The notes under the pieces are model-generated. The model had not been told where the DNA came from. It searched no databases and was given only the letters and a program-made list of their open reading frames with translations. From Homarus americanus (taxonomy: Eukaryota > Arthropoda > Malacostraca > Decapoda > Nephropidae), in assembly GCF_018991925.1 (NCBI RefSeq), contig NW_024753828.1:2342014-2406013 (forward strand): a stretch of DNA of 64,000 bases, written 5' to 3'. Shown piece by piece: positions 11,018-23,954 of the stretch. The stretch's first letter is position 1, and every line of letters begins with the position of its first letter. A program made the translations under genes and the position numbers.

Positions 11018-11545
11018 ATGTTCATAATCTACATAAACGATCGAGATACTGGGATCGGCAGTGACATCAGCAAGTTTGCGGGTGACACCAAAATAGGGCG
11101 GCAGATTAATTCAGGGCAGGATGCAAATACACTACAGGAGGATTTAAATAAACTGCAGGCGTGGTCAGAGAAATGGCAAATGAAATTCAACACCAGCAAG
11201 TGCAGCGTACTTAATATTGGAAGAACAAATACTTATAATGTATACAGCCTTAACAACATCAACCTAGAGAAGTCGACTTGTGAAAGAGACTTAGGGGTAC
11301 TTGTAAGCCCGGACCTACGGCCTAGAAAACAGTGTGTTAATGTTCAAAATAAGGCAAACAGAGTATTAGGTTTTATATCTAGAAGTGTAAGTAATAAGAG
11401 TGCAGAGGTCTTATTGCAACTATATCTTGCGTTAGTCAGGCCGCACCTCGATTATGCGGTTCAATTCTGGTGCCCTTATTATAGAATGGATATCAATTCA
11501 CTGGAGTCGGTGCAGCGAAGAATGACGAAAATGATTCCGGGACTT
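11018..11545 (+). pseudogene. LINE family B reverse transcriptase, catalytic box and thumb
   Basis: Follows SGVPQGSVLGPLMFIIYIND (motif B) and reads SKFAGDTKIGRQI where FADDTKIG is expected, then LQAWSEKWQMKFN, RDLGVLVSPDLRP, ALVRPHLDYAVQFWCPYY and SLESVQRRMTKMIPGL. The first Asp of the catalytic pair is Gly. The same change occurs in the copy at 50914. Confidence 0.85.
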
Positions 11546-12525
11546 TACTTTTACTTTTATCCTCTTCGCCACTGATCGGCTTGTTAGCCGCTTGGGTGAT
11601 CGGTCACGTCTCTGATTACTTTTCCTTTTCATTTATCTTCTTCACCAAAAGATCGGCTCGCTAGCCGCCCGGGCGATCGGTCACGTCTCTGTCACTCACT
11701 GTTGGCAAATACTGGGCATGCACCGACTCCTGAATGTACCTGAACCCACTCCAGTGTTGGTCAAGTCTTGTCTTGAAAGAGCTCACACTCGGTGCCGTCA
11801 CAATACTCTCTGGTAGATTGTTCCAAGAGTTTACAACCCTCACTCCGAAAAAGTTTGCCCTCACAGTTTTCTGGACTTGCGGCTTCTTCAATCTTGAGCT
11901 GTGACCCCTTGTGGGGCGAGCGTCCGCCAGCTCCAAGTAAGGACACTCAACTGAGTAGTGCCCCCTGAGATGCTTATACACCTCAACTAGGTCCCCCCTT
12001 GCCCGTCTGTAGTATAAGCTAGGCAAGTTCAGGCGCTCCAATCTCTCAGGGTAGCTGAGGTGCCGAAGTGCAGGCACCAGTCTGGTGGCCCTCCTTTGAA
12101 CATTTTCAACCAACTGACAGTCCCTAGCATATCTCGGGGACCAGATGGGATGACAGTAATCCAGATGGGGAAGCACTTCACTCTTGAAGATCGTTACGAG
12201 GGACGGACCGTCTAGATATCTGAACGACCTTCTTATAAGACCCAATAATTTATTTGCCTGATTTACTCTCTTCTCGCAATGGCCCGAGAACTTCAGCTCA
12301 TTGTCAACATACACACCTAGGTCCTTCTCACATACAGTCTCAACTAGTGCAGTTTCTTCATCCCGTTGGGACATATGATACGCCTCCTTACCGTTGCTAC
12401 GCCCCAGGTGCATCCTCTTACACTTCGTGACATTGAATCTCAGCAGCCATTTCTTCGACCATTCCTGGAGCCCACATAGGTCCTTCTGCAGCTCTTCACA
12501 GTCCGCTTGGTTCTTAATTTCTAGA
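11546..12525 (-). mobile_element. 5'-truncated CR1/Jockey-type LINE (family A) nested in family B
   Basis: Starts at its 5' side near 12520 (ACCAAGCGGACTGTGAAGAG) and ends near 11546 with CGAGCCGATCAGTGGCGAAG...AAAGTAAAAGTAAA. The 3' end matches three other family A ends (19665-19945, 25645 and 26621-26722). Its orientation is opposite to the host LINE. Confidence 0.85.
11661..12413 (-). pseudogene. LINE family A reverse transcriptase C-terminal part
   Basis: A 250-codon intact frame: MHLGRSNGKEAYHM, CEKDLGVYVDNELKFSGHC, HLDYCHPIWSPRYARDC, VENVQRRATRLVPALRHLSY, NLPSLYYRRARGDLVEVYK, VVNSWNNLPESIVTAPSVSSF. This is the thumb and connection region after the catalytic box, which is missing because of 5' truncation. 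It is the least decayed LINE frame in the window, so the insertion is fairly young. Confidence 0.85.
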
Positions 12526-12529
12526 AACC

Positions 12530-12858
12530 TTCCATATCAAGATAGGTTAAAGAATCTAAACTTGCATTCCCTAGAAAGACGAAGAGTGCGGGGAGATATG
12601 ATAGAAGTATTTAAGTGGGTGAAAGGAATCAATAAAGGGGATATAGATAAAGTTCTTATAATATCCGAGCAGGATAGGACTCGTAGCAACGGATTCAAGT
12701 TGGATAAGTTTAGGTTTAGGAGGGAGATAGGAAGGAATTGGTTCACAAATAGGGTGGTGGACGAGTGGAACAAGCTTAGCAACTTTGTAGTAAGTGCTGG
12801 AACGCTGGAAAGTTTTAAAAGGAGGCTAGATAGATTCATGGGTGATAGAGAGTGGTAG
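12530..12858 (+). pseudogene. LINE family B reverse transcriptase C-terminal tail
   Basis: From RNLPYQDRLKNLNLHSLE through RRRVRGDMIEVFKWVKGI, RTRSNGFKLDKFRFRREIG and RVVDEWNKLSNFVVSAGT to SFKRRLDRFMGDREW and a stop at 12858. It continues the protein interrupted at 11545. Confidence 0.85.
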
Positions 12859-13044
12859 TAACTCTCGACAGGAGCTGCCATGCACAGGCCAACCGGCCTC
12901 TTGCAGACTCCTTATTTTTTTATGTTCTTATTACACTTCTCGAGTGCATGATTGTTTGATTTTATTTGTTTGCGATACAGAACAAGTAGAAATGAAGACA
13001 CAAGGTAAATTACCTTGTAACTGTTTCGCAATTGCTCATACAGT

Positions 13045-13700
13045 CCAAACACCTATTGTTGTTGTTGCTGTTGTAGATTTTGAGATAACAGTTGCTGATG
13101 TTGCAATAGTGCCTGTTTTATTGTTGTAATAATGCCTGTTCTGCAGCTGTTGTTCTTGTTTTATTTACCACTTATATACCTATTGGCTCCCTACTAGAGG
13201 AAGCCATGCCAAAGGAAGGAGGTGGCCTATATAGAATCCCTCCATTATTGTTCATAGTTTTGTCTAAGTCTATTTTGAAGTCCAGTACTGTTCTCGATTC
13301 CACGACTTAAGCTAGTAGACTGTTCCAAATGTTTACCACCCTCTAGGTGAAGAAATATTTCCTTCTGTTCATTCTGTTTGATAAATTGGCGGGCTTCAAG
13401 TTATGTCCTCTCATGTTGGTGAAATCACAATAGAATCACCCGGGTTCACGTTTACCATCCCTTGAGTCCGAGATGTACCCTATTGTGTTTTGTTGCAACA
13501 ATGCCTCTTTTGTCGTCGTTGTTGTTGTTGTTGCAATAATGCCTGTTTTGTTGTTGCAATAATGCCTGTTTTGTCGTCGTTGTTGTTGTTGTTGCAATAA
13601 TGCCTGTTTTGTTGTTGCAACAATGCCTCTTTTGTCGTCGTTGTTGTTGTTGTTGCAATAATGCCTGTTTTGTTGTTGTATTTACAAAAATACCTGTTTC
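13045..13700. repeat. GTT-rich repeat with ~60-bp minisatellite units
   Basis: Runs of GTTGTT alternate with TTGCAATAATGCCTGTTTTG. At 13495-13680 three or four units of TTTTGTCGTCGTTGTTG plus GCAATAATGCCTG recur about every 60 bp. Open frames here are a by-product of the repeat. Confidence 0.75.
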
Positions 13701-16340
13701 ATTGTTGTTGACGTTGTAGTGATAAGATATATTGGGCTTTTGTTATTGATGTTATTGTTGTTGTGAGATAATACTATGTAACACTTCAGTTGTCCTTATA
13801 ATCAATGACTATAAAAGGTTAAATTTACACAGAAAACTCATTGCTGTGTTCGGTTTATTTGTCTTCTAAAAATTTGGGGATTATTGAGTTCTTATAACGA
13901 AAATCTATATATTTCTAAAATCATATTTCATAAAAAAAGCGATGGAAATGTAAGACAAAGTTCAAAATCAAATAAGTAGCTCTTTACAGCAAAAATGTAG
14001 AAATTATTTATATTGTTACCCATAGCCTAGCAGGTGTACGCTTGGTCATGACTGTTTGACTTGCAAGAACGATGTTGAACGATATGTACAGTATTATTTA
14101 CCTAAAACATTCCCGACACAGATACTAGTACATTATTTCAGGCGTCCCATAACTCAGCGAATTGAACATCAATGTCGTACTTACGTAATTGTTATTCCGC
14201 ATACGGTGTTATTTTTATAATAGTACTGAAGGTGAGGTACAGTACCTGCAACCTCGTTAATAAAAACAGTAACGTTAGTATCAGTAGTGGTAAGACCTGC
14301 AATACCTCGAACATACAGTAATAATAGCACTCGTGGTAAGTATTAGCGTTAGCAGCAGCACGACTAGTAAAAGTACCAGTCATAAAAGTATTTAACACTT
14401 TCGTAATGTAAGTGTTAAACAGTTGGTTGATCACAGCGGCAGGAGAGACGTCGCATCGCATACCACAGAAGATTGCTGAGTCACCTCACCGATGCAGGTT
14501 TTGTCTCGCCTTTCACACCCTTGAGAGGCAGTACCCGAGCCTTCAGTAACTGAAGGAGTAAGGAGGAGAATGAGATGTTATGTTTATGTGTGTAGATAAC
14601 TTCATACGAGTATAGTAGATCACTGAACCTTTGGTATACCTTATTTCATGTGATGCAACCTGAAGGGGTTAGATTAGGTTAGATCAAATTAGGTTAGGTT
14701 GGCGTTAAGGTGTTAAATTATCACGTGAAATAAGCCGGGGTGCCTAACCTTCAGGTGACCCATCACTAATAAGAGAATACTGAGAGGCATAAATAAACCT
14801 CAGATATTAAGATTTCATAATAAATGTGTATTGTATAATTACAACATCGGAGGCAAAACACAAATCCCAAAGTCAACTATTATAATGTACAGACACAGAG
14901 AACAGACCTATAGGGAATTCTTCTGTAAAAAGGAAACTACAGTTCGTTCAGGGAGGATCTTGTTAGCAAATGGTTAAAAAGAGCTGATTGTATAGTACAT
15001 ATAGACGATGATAAGAACAGTCGAGAGGAATGTATTAGATGTGAACGCTTGAAGAACATGAGTTTTGAGGACTGTCCGAGACAAGTGAATTCATCACAGT
15101 CGTCTACAAACTGCGTAAAATTGTGATCCAAGAAGTTAAAACTGACCCAAAAAATAAACAAAAGATATGAGTGCACCACAAAGGCTAATTATTTTCAATA
15201 ACATAAATAATAATTTAAGTTGTTAAGACGTCCACAAGCCAGACAAAAACAAATCACCTCACAAAATACTGTACTAAGGACGCCTTGAATAATATACCTG
15301 AGCAGATATTTGGGTCTTCAATCGTGATTACACTGAGAGATGTCACCAAGATTTTTATTCCTGCTTGTGAACACTGACCATACTGAGTATATGTATATTG
15401 TAAACTCACTATAGTGGCATGCTCGCTTCGGTGGGAAATATTGTCATCCACACAGCACTGTACGTCCTCAACTTATTTTAGTGAAGATCTGAGGATGCAT
15501 GGATGACTCAGAACACCACCTCCTGCACACTAGAGGGAATAGCCAAGTATGAACCGTGCTCCAAATATTTCCCAGTGAGGCGGACCTCATTTACATACAG
15601 CTGCTCGTCTGCCCGCCCATGCAGTCGAGCCAAACGTGTGCAGTCGTTGACCGCGTCTCGCTCGGTAAAGTTTGGCTGAGAGGACAGCCGAGCAGGTATG
15701 CACTGTACGTACTGTACTGTAAATGCCTGCTCGTCTGCGCACTCATTTTTCCAAACCTGGAAGATATTGCTTTCCTCAATTAGATACTGTATACGGTAAC
15801 TCGTCATATTATTTTCCATAATTTTATCTAAAATAGCTCCTAACATCACATTTGCTCATAGGTTAATTACTTGTTCATGTTAATGAATTCCATTTTCAAC
15901 ATAAAAGCATCATTACATTTCAAAATATATCGGTATTCAACTTCAATCCCAAATCCGTTCTCTGTGACTTTAAACTATTTTCATAGATCATATTGTAGTT
16001 CTCATCCCATTTGGTAACAGTTGATATCTGGCTATAGTTGAGTGGCACCGCCTGGAAAGCATATTTTCAGATCAGTTTTAATGTTACCTGGAGGTGGTAG
16101 GAAGACGTAATTTCTTTTCTCTTCAGTTTGATAAAATGTGGAGGAGGAAGAGCGAACAAGCTACCTCCACTGGGTACGGAGTCCCTTTATTCGTTGAGTT
16201 ACCAAAATATGTCTCTGTATGTCTTGTTTTATAATGTGTTATGTTGCAAAACAGCCAAAGGTCCACATTCATTTGAACGTGAGATACAAGTTCTCTTTGA
16301 CTTAGGTGAACTTTGACCCTCGTATCTTTGTCATGAACTT
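13700..16340. other. Stretch with no recognised gene
   Basis: Low-complexity and AT-rich sequence. A weak inverted repeat (ACCTTATTTCATGTGATG at about 14637; CACGTGAAATAAG at about 14722) surrounds TTAGG-like words and may be an old MITE. A 113-codon minus-strand frame at 15849-15508 is unassigned, with no splice or homology support. Confidence 0.4.
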
Positions 16341-16352
16341 TATTTCCAAGTG

Positions 16353-16872
16353 ATAGTGCAGGAAGAAACCACAGTACTGTACTGTACTTGGAGGAAACCT
16401 GTCATGTTTGTTAGATCACACTGGATAGCAAACTTCTCAGGTGTGGTCCCGGTCACAATTCCAACTCAGAACACATCTGAGACTGCCGAGTTCCACGACA
16501 ATTTAAATAATGAGTTACTTAATGCACAGAGGCAGAACATACCATACAAAAAACTCAGATCAGACAACAATGACCCTAAATGGATAATTAATTATTTAAA
16601 GAACATCATTGGCCAAAGGAAGGCTATAGGTAAAAGGATAAAGCGTGGCGAAATTTATCTCCAGGTTTATTATAAGATATTGGCGAGTAGGGTTAAAACC
16701 GAGATAAGGAAAGCCAAGAGGAATAATGAGGTAAGGATAGCAAGGGAGGCAAAGACAAACCCCAAAGGATTCTACCAAATGTATCAAACTAAAACACGAG
16801 AAAAGATTGGACCAATACGGTCAGATACCGGCGAGCTCACTGATAACGACGGAGAAATGAGTAATAATTTGG
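16353..16872 (+). mobile_element. LINE family B fragment (linker between endonuclease and RT)
   Basis: Translates DPKWIINYLKNIIGQRKAIG, TEIRKAKRNNEVRIAREAKT, PKGFYQMYQTKTREKIGP and SDTGELTDNDGEMSNN. This is the basic helical linker found between the endonuclease and RT domains of CR1/Jockey-type LINEs. It is cut at about 16873 by a Penelope-like element, so the RT is absent. Confidence 0.7.
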
Positions 16873-18019
<1,147 letters not shown>

Positions 18020-18037
18020 TGTATTACACTTTTCTTA

Positions 18038-18607
18038 TTATTTATTGTCCCTGTAACCCCGTTGCTCTATATTATGGCTCGAAATTAGGAAAACTGAGTT
18101 TTCATGGACAGGGGTGCTCTTGTTCCCTAGTCGTAGTCGATGAAGGCTAACTTGGGTTTGTCTTGGTGTTTTCTTGTCTGCGAATGGTGGTTCTTCTTTT
18201 GTAGCCACCAGGTACCATTTGGCTGATTGGGAACCAGCGTTGAATGCGTCAAGGAAGCTCTTTTGGATGTGGAGCTTGGTAGTCTTTCTGAGGTGATTCT
18301 TGATCTGTTGCACGCTTGCTGGAACTTGAATGTATACGCTTCTAGAACGTGTGGCTGCCTTGGCTGCTTCGTGTGCCATGTCATTTCCCCCGATCCCTAC
18401 ATGACTGGGAATCCAGTGTAAGACGACTGGGTGATTTTGTCTTTGGAAGTCCTGTAGCTGTACGAGGATCGAGGCTATGATGTGGATGTTGTCTCTTGGT
18501 TGACTGTGTTGCAGCGCCTGCATGGCTGTTTTCGAATCCGTGTGAATTATGATGGACGTGTTGTGTTGTGTTGCAGCTTTTTGTAGGGCCTTTGAGATTG
18601 CTACCAA
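18038..18607 (-). pseudogene. RNase H second half of a LINE
   Basis: The 189-codon frame holds the third and fourth acidic motifs (HTDSKTAMQAL, IPSHVGIGGNDMAHEAA) and a tail (KNHLRKTTKLHIQKS...VSLHRLRLGNKS). The first RNase H motif, YFTDGSVD, is in a different frame upstream (18644-19315), so a shift splits the domain near 18625. Confidence 0.8.
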
Positions 18608-18643
18608 CTCTGTTTGTAGGGTGGAGCAGTCATTAGAAAGTCT

Positions 18644-19315
18644 TCATAGGAAAGTCTGGCCTTGGGTGTAGAAGGCCGCTCCGGATCTATGATGTTTTGG
18701 GTCCACCGAGCCGTCTGTGAAGTATGATGCTGCATCAGCCGGTGTCTCGGTGGCTATGGCTTCCTGGGTTATTCTTTTGAGGTCCTCCTTCTGGAGGTTG
18801 GCTTTGCTATCACCTAGTTCGGTGATTTTGAATGTGGCTGGTGGAGGGCTCCATGGTGGTGGAACTACATAATCCCTGTCTCGTATGTCTTGGTTGTTCT
18901 TGACGAGTGTTTCTGCTTGCAGGTGCCCGATGACCTCGCTTGCCTCGTGCGACCAGGTGGCCTCTCCCACTCTGTGGTCGAGGTGGAGAGAGGCACTGAT
19001 TCGCGTTTTGGCAGCTGTGGGCTTATCTGATTTACAGATTTTGGCGAGGAGACCGGCTGTCACCTGTTTGACTCGTACTGCCAGGGGGGGTAGTTCAGTT
19101 TCCATTTGCAAATTGCAAATTCTGGTCCACATGGGTTCTCCGAGCATGGTCCCGAGATCATTATTTTGGATAACTTCTAGCTTGGCTATCTGGCCTTCTC
19201 TCAGTCCAATGAGCGCTGGAACACTGTAATCTACCAGCGATCTGATGGCGACCGTGTAGTAGGCTTTGAGCACGTGCATTTTCGCTCCTGCGGTTGTGCT
19301 GGTGAGCGACCTCAT
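18644..19315 (-). pseudogene. LINE RT thumb and start of RNase H
   Basis: A 223-codon frame beginning MRSLTSTTAGAKMHVLKAYY, the RT thumb of I/Jockey-type LINEs, and ending with ADAASYFTDGSVDPKHHRSG, the first RNase H strand with its catalytic Asp intact. Confidence 0.85.
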
Positions 19316-19664
19316 TAAGTTGTGTCTGCTCTTCGCCCTGTGCCTGAGACACTCGAGTTGCGGCTTGAAAGTGAGTTTCTGGTCGAATCAGATTCCAAGA
19401 CACTGGTGGGTGTTGGTCCAGACTACCGGTGTGTTTTGTATGGAGAGCATCATGTCTGGTGTGTCTGTGCAGATGGACATCGCTTTCGACTTGGCTGGAT
19501 TTATCTTGAATCCAAGTCTGTTGCACTCCTGTTCTATAAGTTGGAGTGCGTGTTGCGTGTTGGCTAGTCTGTTTGCTCCTCTTACTATGAGCTGTAAGTC
19601 GTCTGCAAAGCAGAGGAGCTTGGCTGTTTGTCTGAAAGGAAGTCTGACTAGATTTTCCATACTT

Positions 19665-19945
19665 ACCTGGAGCTGGTGGACGTTCGCCCCACAAGGGGTC
19701 ACAGCTCAAGGTTGAAGAAGCAGCAAGTGAGAGTTGTGAACTCTTGGAACAGCCTGCCAGAGAGTTTTGTAACGGCACCGAGTGTAAGCTGTTTCAAGAC
19801 CATATTTGACCAGCGCTAGAGCAGGTTCAGATACATTTTGGAGCCAGTACATGCCCAGTACTTCCCAACAGTGCGTAGCAGCGAAACAAAGACGTGACCG
19901 ATCGCCCGGGCGGCTAACGAGCCGATCAGTGGCGAAGAGGGTATA
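19665..19945 (+). mobile_element. 3' end fragment of LINE family A
   Basis: Matches the last ~280 bp of family A: CTTACCTGGAGCTGGTGGAC...AGGGGTCACAGCTCAAGG...GAGCAGGTTCAGATACATTT...GACCGATCGCCCGGGCGGC...CAGTGGCGAAGAGGGTATAA. The encoded tail (NSWNSLPES-like) is degraded. It runs straight into an 18-bp minisatellite. Confidence 0.8.
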
Positions 19946-19952
19946 AGTAAGA

Positions 19953-20364
19953 AGTGAATCATCATCAACACAACCACCATCAACAACACTACCACCATCA
20001 ACAACACTACCACCATCAACAACACTACCACCATCAACAACACTACCACCATCAACAACACTACCACCATCAACAACACTACCACCATCAACAACACTAC
20101 CACCTTCAACAACAACACTACCGCCATCAACAACACTACCACCATCAACAACACTACCACCATCACCAACAACAACACTACCACCATCAACAACACTACC
20201 ACCATCAACAACAACACTACCGCCATCAACAACACTACCACCATCAACAACAACACTACCACCATCAACAACACTACCACCATCAACAACAACACTACCG
20301 CCATCGCAACAGTCAACAACACTACCACCATCAACAACACTACCACCATCAACAACAACACTAC
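19953..20364. repeat. 18/21-bp minisatellite (ACTACCACCATCAACAAC)n
   Basis: About 22 tandem units of ACTACCACCATCAACAAC with occasional 21-bp variants carrying one more CAA. Since the unit is a multiple of three, both strands stay open (HHQQHY repeats one way, VVVLLM the other); these are not genes. The array begins where the LINE family A 3' end stops. Confidence 0.9.
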
Positions 20365-20389
20365 TGGAGTGATGGGTTGTCAGACCACA

Positions 20390-21410
20390 GCTTACATCGC
20401 AAGGAAAGCCAGACTTGACCCGACATTAGGGGGGTCAAGTGTAAGGGTATCCCTCGCAGGTGCTCAAGGGTGTTACAAATCAACTAGCTCCCCTCCCATG
20501 TGACATGTCACCACAACAGACATGTAAGAAGGCACCAGCCGACTCTCTCCCAATATACAATAACCTACATCGCAGAGAGAGGCCGGACCTGACCTCACAT
20601 TAGCCAGGTCAAATGTAACCCTCGGAGCCCAACTCAAGGGGCCACAAATCAACCAGGGCCTCTCATGTCACAAGGCCCCACCTGATGACTTTTCCAGAAG
20701 ACATAACTTATAGTCTCTGAACAAAGTCCAGACCTGACCCTACATTAGCGAGGTCAAATGTAAGGAGACCCTTCGCCGCCCCCCCCCCCCGCCGGCCAGC
20801 TCAACCTCACGGCTCGCATCCCAATATATAGGACGTGCTAGTCCTCCCTCGTGACATTGACAGGCAGAGGCAGAGAGAGAGTGGTCTTGTAACAAGGTGG
20901 CCAGCTACGACGTCCCCGGAGTCCTGCTCGAGAGAAGTCAGGGGCCGGAGGCAAGTCGCCTCCGGTCGCCTCCAGTCGCCTCCGGTCAGGACCGAGACTT
21001 CCCTCCGGTGTCCCAGCTAAGCAGTCGCCCTCCCGACACCAGTGTCCCAGCTAAGCAGTCGCCCTCCCGACACCAGTGTTCCAGCTAAGCAGTCTCCCTG
21101 CTAGGCCTTCCCTAGGTCACGTGAGTGTTTGTCAGAGCTTTCCACGGGATGAGTTACTTATGTGGGAAGTGTATTCATTTCATGTTCGTGTCCGAGAGTC
21201 AGAGCGTCTAGTAACGTAATATAATGTCCTAGTAACTTCAATAGAAGGTGTTATTAATGTGTCCATGTCATGTTCGTAATTAATAAAGAGTTGTAACGAA
21301 GCAGTGTTTGAGAAGTCGCCTTTAAGAACGTAATAGATGTGTATTGACGTATAAGAACGAGTGTACGATAAGTGTAAATAACTATCACGGCCACGCTACC
21401 AAAATCTTCC
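20390..21410 (+). mobile_element. LTR-like sequence (possible solo LTR)
   Basis: Three diverged ~170-bp repeats (CCAGACTTGACCCGACATTA, CCGGACCTGACCTCACATTA, CCAGACCTGACCCTACATTA) precede a TATA-like AATATATAGG at 20823. A GC-rich segment with CTCCGGTCGCC repeats follows, then ATTAATAAAG near 21279 and a boundary at GCCACGCTACCAAA (21391-21404). That is the layout of enhancer repeats, TATA, R and poly(A) signal in an LTR. The same terminal 14-mer ends the region at 34089-34102. No gag/pol is present. Confidence 0.35.
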
Positions 21411-21481
21411 TCTCTTTTATACTCTTATACTATCAATATTCTACCTATATGTAATCTTCTTCTTGTGAGTTTTGTCTCATT

Positions 21482-21818
21482 ATACTACCATCATCATTAA
21501 TACTACCACCATCAACAACAACACTCTTACCATCATCATTAATACTATCACCATCAACACTACTACCATCATCATTAATACTACCACCATCAACAACAAC
21601 ACTCTTACCATCATCATTAATACTATCACCATCAACACTACTACCATCATCATTAATACTACCACCATCAACAACAACACTCTTACCATCATCATTAACA
21701 CTATCACCATCAACACTACTACCATCATCATTAATACTATCACCATCAACACTACTACCATCATCATTAATACTATCACCATCAACACTACTACCATCAT
21801 CATTAATACTATCATCAA
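21482..21818. repeat. 36-bp ACT/ATC-rich minisatellite
   Basis: Units built from ACTACTACCATCATCATTAA, TACTATCACCATCAACA and ACAACAACACTCTTACCATC alternate over about 340 bp. All frames that stay open here are repeat artefacts. Confidence 0.9.
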
Positions 21819-21819
21819 C

Positions 21820-22680
21820 GTTTACTCTGTAATACGGTAGGTGCATTACGCAAGAGATCGTTGCGTAATGAATATAGGTGACCAACTTCATCCCACGTTA
21901 CACCATTGTCGACCTCGTCTTAGTATTTTATTACCATCATTTGCACCCTTACGCTCACCATGTTTGAATCTGTTTATTATTTCTTAGCCAACCACTCCGT
22001 CGCTATACTGTAGATAGGTGAGAAACAGCGAATGTGTCTTGTTTGTGTGTGGGGGGGGGAGGGGGTTTAGTCTTTACGTGAGTGTACAGGTATGTGTATT
22101 TTTGTGTGTATGTGGATATGTAGGTAAAATGTGAATGTGTGTTTTTGTGTGTGTGTGTGTGAACTTCGAAGTGGCATGAGGACTAACCTTGTGGTGTAGA
22201 ATGATAATCAGGGAGGAATTCGCAGTGTTGCGTCACCTGAAGCTACTAGTGATCCTCAAAGGGAAAACACAGATGTTTCATTTTCGTTAACACAGCAAAG
22301 GAATCAAATTACATTGTGCATTTTCATGAACGTAAAACCCAAACATGTTCAGCGCTTTTAGATAGCATTATCTGAACGGGCTTCTTTCTGGAGAAGAAAA
22401 AAAAAAGTTTGAACTTTAGGAAAAATTTGGTTGAGCATAGGAGCAAACTGGCACCTGCCGAGCATTTATAAGACTTGCCGGCCTTCATGCTACGTCATTC
22501 GACGCCGTGCTACGCTTCAGGTATGTGTACAGTAGGGACGTGGTCTTGATCCAGGGAAAATCGTCTAACTATTCTTCTAGATCACGCGAAATAATAAAAT
22601 ATTGACCATGCTTGTGTTTATGTGCATATTTCGTTAGATGTCATAGTGGGGTTAAGATTAACATTACCATATACATTACT
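21820..22680. other. No recognised gene
   Basis: Contains short G-rich and GTGT runs (about 22045-22165) and otherwise featureless sequence up to the 5' end of a LINE. Confidence 0.4.
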
Positions 22681-22893
22681 GGAAGCAAGAGCTCCAGTAC
22701 AGAGCAGGGAGACGGAGGGACACCCCTACCCGCTCTACCTCAATCAGGTGGAGGCGAGCGCCATGTAAACAATGACATCTCTGACCACACCCCGCAAAAT
22801 ACAATGTATTTAGCAAATGCCGCAGCTGGAGGGGGGCCGGAGTGACTACCAAGAGCAGAGACGTTACCGAAAACAAATTCCGGCTTAAAAGTC

Positions 22894-23205
22894 ATGTACA
22901 CTAATACTGACACGTTCCTTGATAAGAAAGAGGAGTTTGAAACACTACTGGAGGTACTGTACCTGTACGTACATCAACCCGATATAGTACGGATAGGTGT
23001 TGTAGAACTTTTGCACAAGAACAGGAGAATCGACCCGGAGGAATGTGCGTTCAGCATTGACGGATATGACACATTTACGAACCTTTCTCAAGCAACTTGC
23101 AAGAGGGGTGTGGTTATCTATGCTAGGCAAGACCTTAGAGCCAGCCAGGCGAGGGTACAGGGAGAGAATGTTTTGAAGAATCCAAGTGGTGTAAAATTAA
23201 ATTAA
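22894..23205 (+). pseudogene. LINE family A endonuclease N-terminal part
   Basis: Reads YTNTDTFLDKKEEFETLL, QPDIVRIGVVELLHKNRRID, SIDGYDTFTN and KRGVVIYARQDLRASQ. This is the first third of the exonuclease/endonuclease/phosphatase fold of CR1/Jockey LINEs. The Asn of YTN is present; the metal-binding Glu expected in TEV(K)PKN reads as VVELLHKN. It stops at 23205; later motifs (LLVGDFN-like, LVMGDFNNGDIDW at about 23333) are out of frame. Confidence 0.8.
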
Positions 23206-23954
23206 AGGGGAGAGATTTACTTATTGTGGGTATATTTACAGATCCCTAAACTGTAGCTTATTAAAGCAAAGGAACTTAAGAGCCTCAATAGACAATGCAA
23301 CGGCGCTCAGCCCTCAGCCCTAGCAACCTCCTTGTAATGGGGGACTTTAACAATGGCGACATCGACTGGAGAAATGAGACCACGCCAAATTACTGAAATA
23401 ACCCCGCTACTCTTTTTGTAGAAACTATGAGAGATTATTTTCTGTTCCAGCGTGTTAAAGACCCGACTCATTACAGAGTTCAGCAAACACCCAAGCCACG
23501 GGACCTCATCATAACAAACAGGTGGCCAAGCTGGAACACCTAACCCCCGTTGGCACCAGCCATCACGTAACATTGTCCTTTAGATTAAACTGTTACTTAG
23601 TTCACGACATAATCAGGCCAAGGTTCAAATATTACAATGGAAATTACGACGGGATGAGGGGTATCCACTGGCCTAACTCACTAAGGTATAAGAACGCAGA
23701 CACTACGCTGAATATCATAGATAGTAAAGTGAGCCATAAGAATATAAGAATGGAGGAAATTGCAGCGGGCCTATTGGCCCATACTGGGCAGTCCCGTTTA
23801 CACCCAACCCCTATCGCTCATATATCCATCCAACCAATGTTTGATCGATAAATACATACCCAAGACCAAACCCAGTGCCTCCACATGAACCATTAGGCGG
23901 TCGACAAAGTTAAGAAGAAAACCCAGAAATTCAAGACGTGGGTTAGGACAAACG

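Larger units (their letters stand above)
10145..12925 (+). mobile_element. CR1/Jockey-type LINE (family B) split by a nested LINE
   Basis: A plus-strand LINE with an internally deleted 5' half: a GGAGGCGAGCGC 5' UTR-like start near 10150, then directly RT. RT fragments lie at 10347-10775 and 11018-11545. The C-terminal tail resumes at about 12530-12858 after a reverse-oriented LINE (11546-12525). The two sides join as MTKMIPGL / RNLPYQDRLKNLN. The 3' end GCCTCTTGCAGACTCC...TTATGTTCTTATT matches the end of the copy at 51700-51775 and resembles the TTCTTATG octamers at CR1 ends. Confidence 0.8.
18020..19664 (-). mobile_element. 5'-truncated LINE with RT thumb and RNase H
   Basis: From about 19664 downward on the minus strand: TAKLLCFADDLQLIVRGANR (catalytic box), CNRLGFKINPAKSKAM, IRSLVDYSVPALIGLREGQI, LEVIQNNDLGTMLGEPMWTR, then RNase H (ASYFTDGSVD; IIIHTDSKTAMQALQ; HWIPSHVGIGGNDMAHEAAK) and a 3' UTR. 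The catalytic residues seen are intact, but frameshifts lie near 19320 and 18625. Its 5' side abuts a family A LINE tail pointing the opposite way. Different from the LINE at 6789-10139. Confidence 0.85.

Noticed and set aside
15508..15849. 113-codon minus-strand ORF
   Set aside because: No recognised motif or splice structure; composition is like the flanks.
19816..20418. His/Gln-rich or Val/Leu/Met-rich protein
   Set aside because: Encoded entirely by an 18-bp minisatellite and open on both strands for arithmetic reasons.
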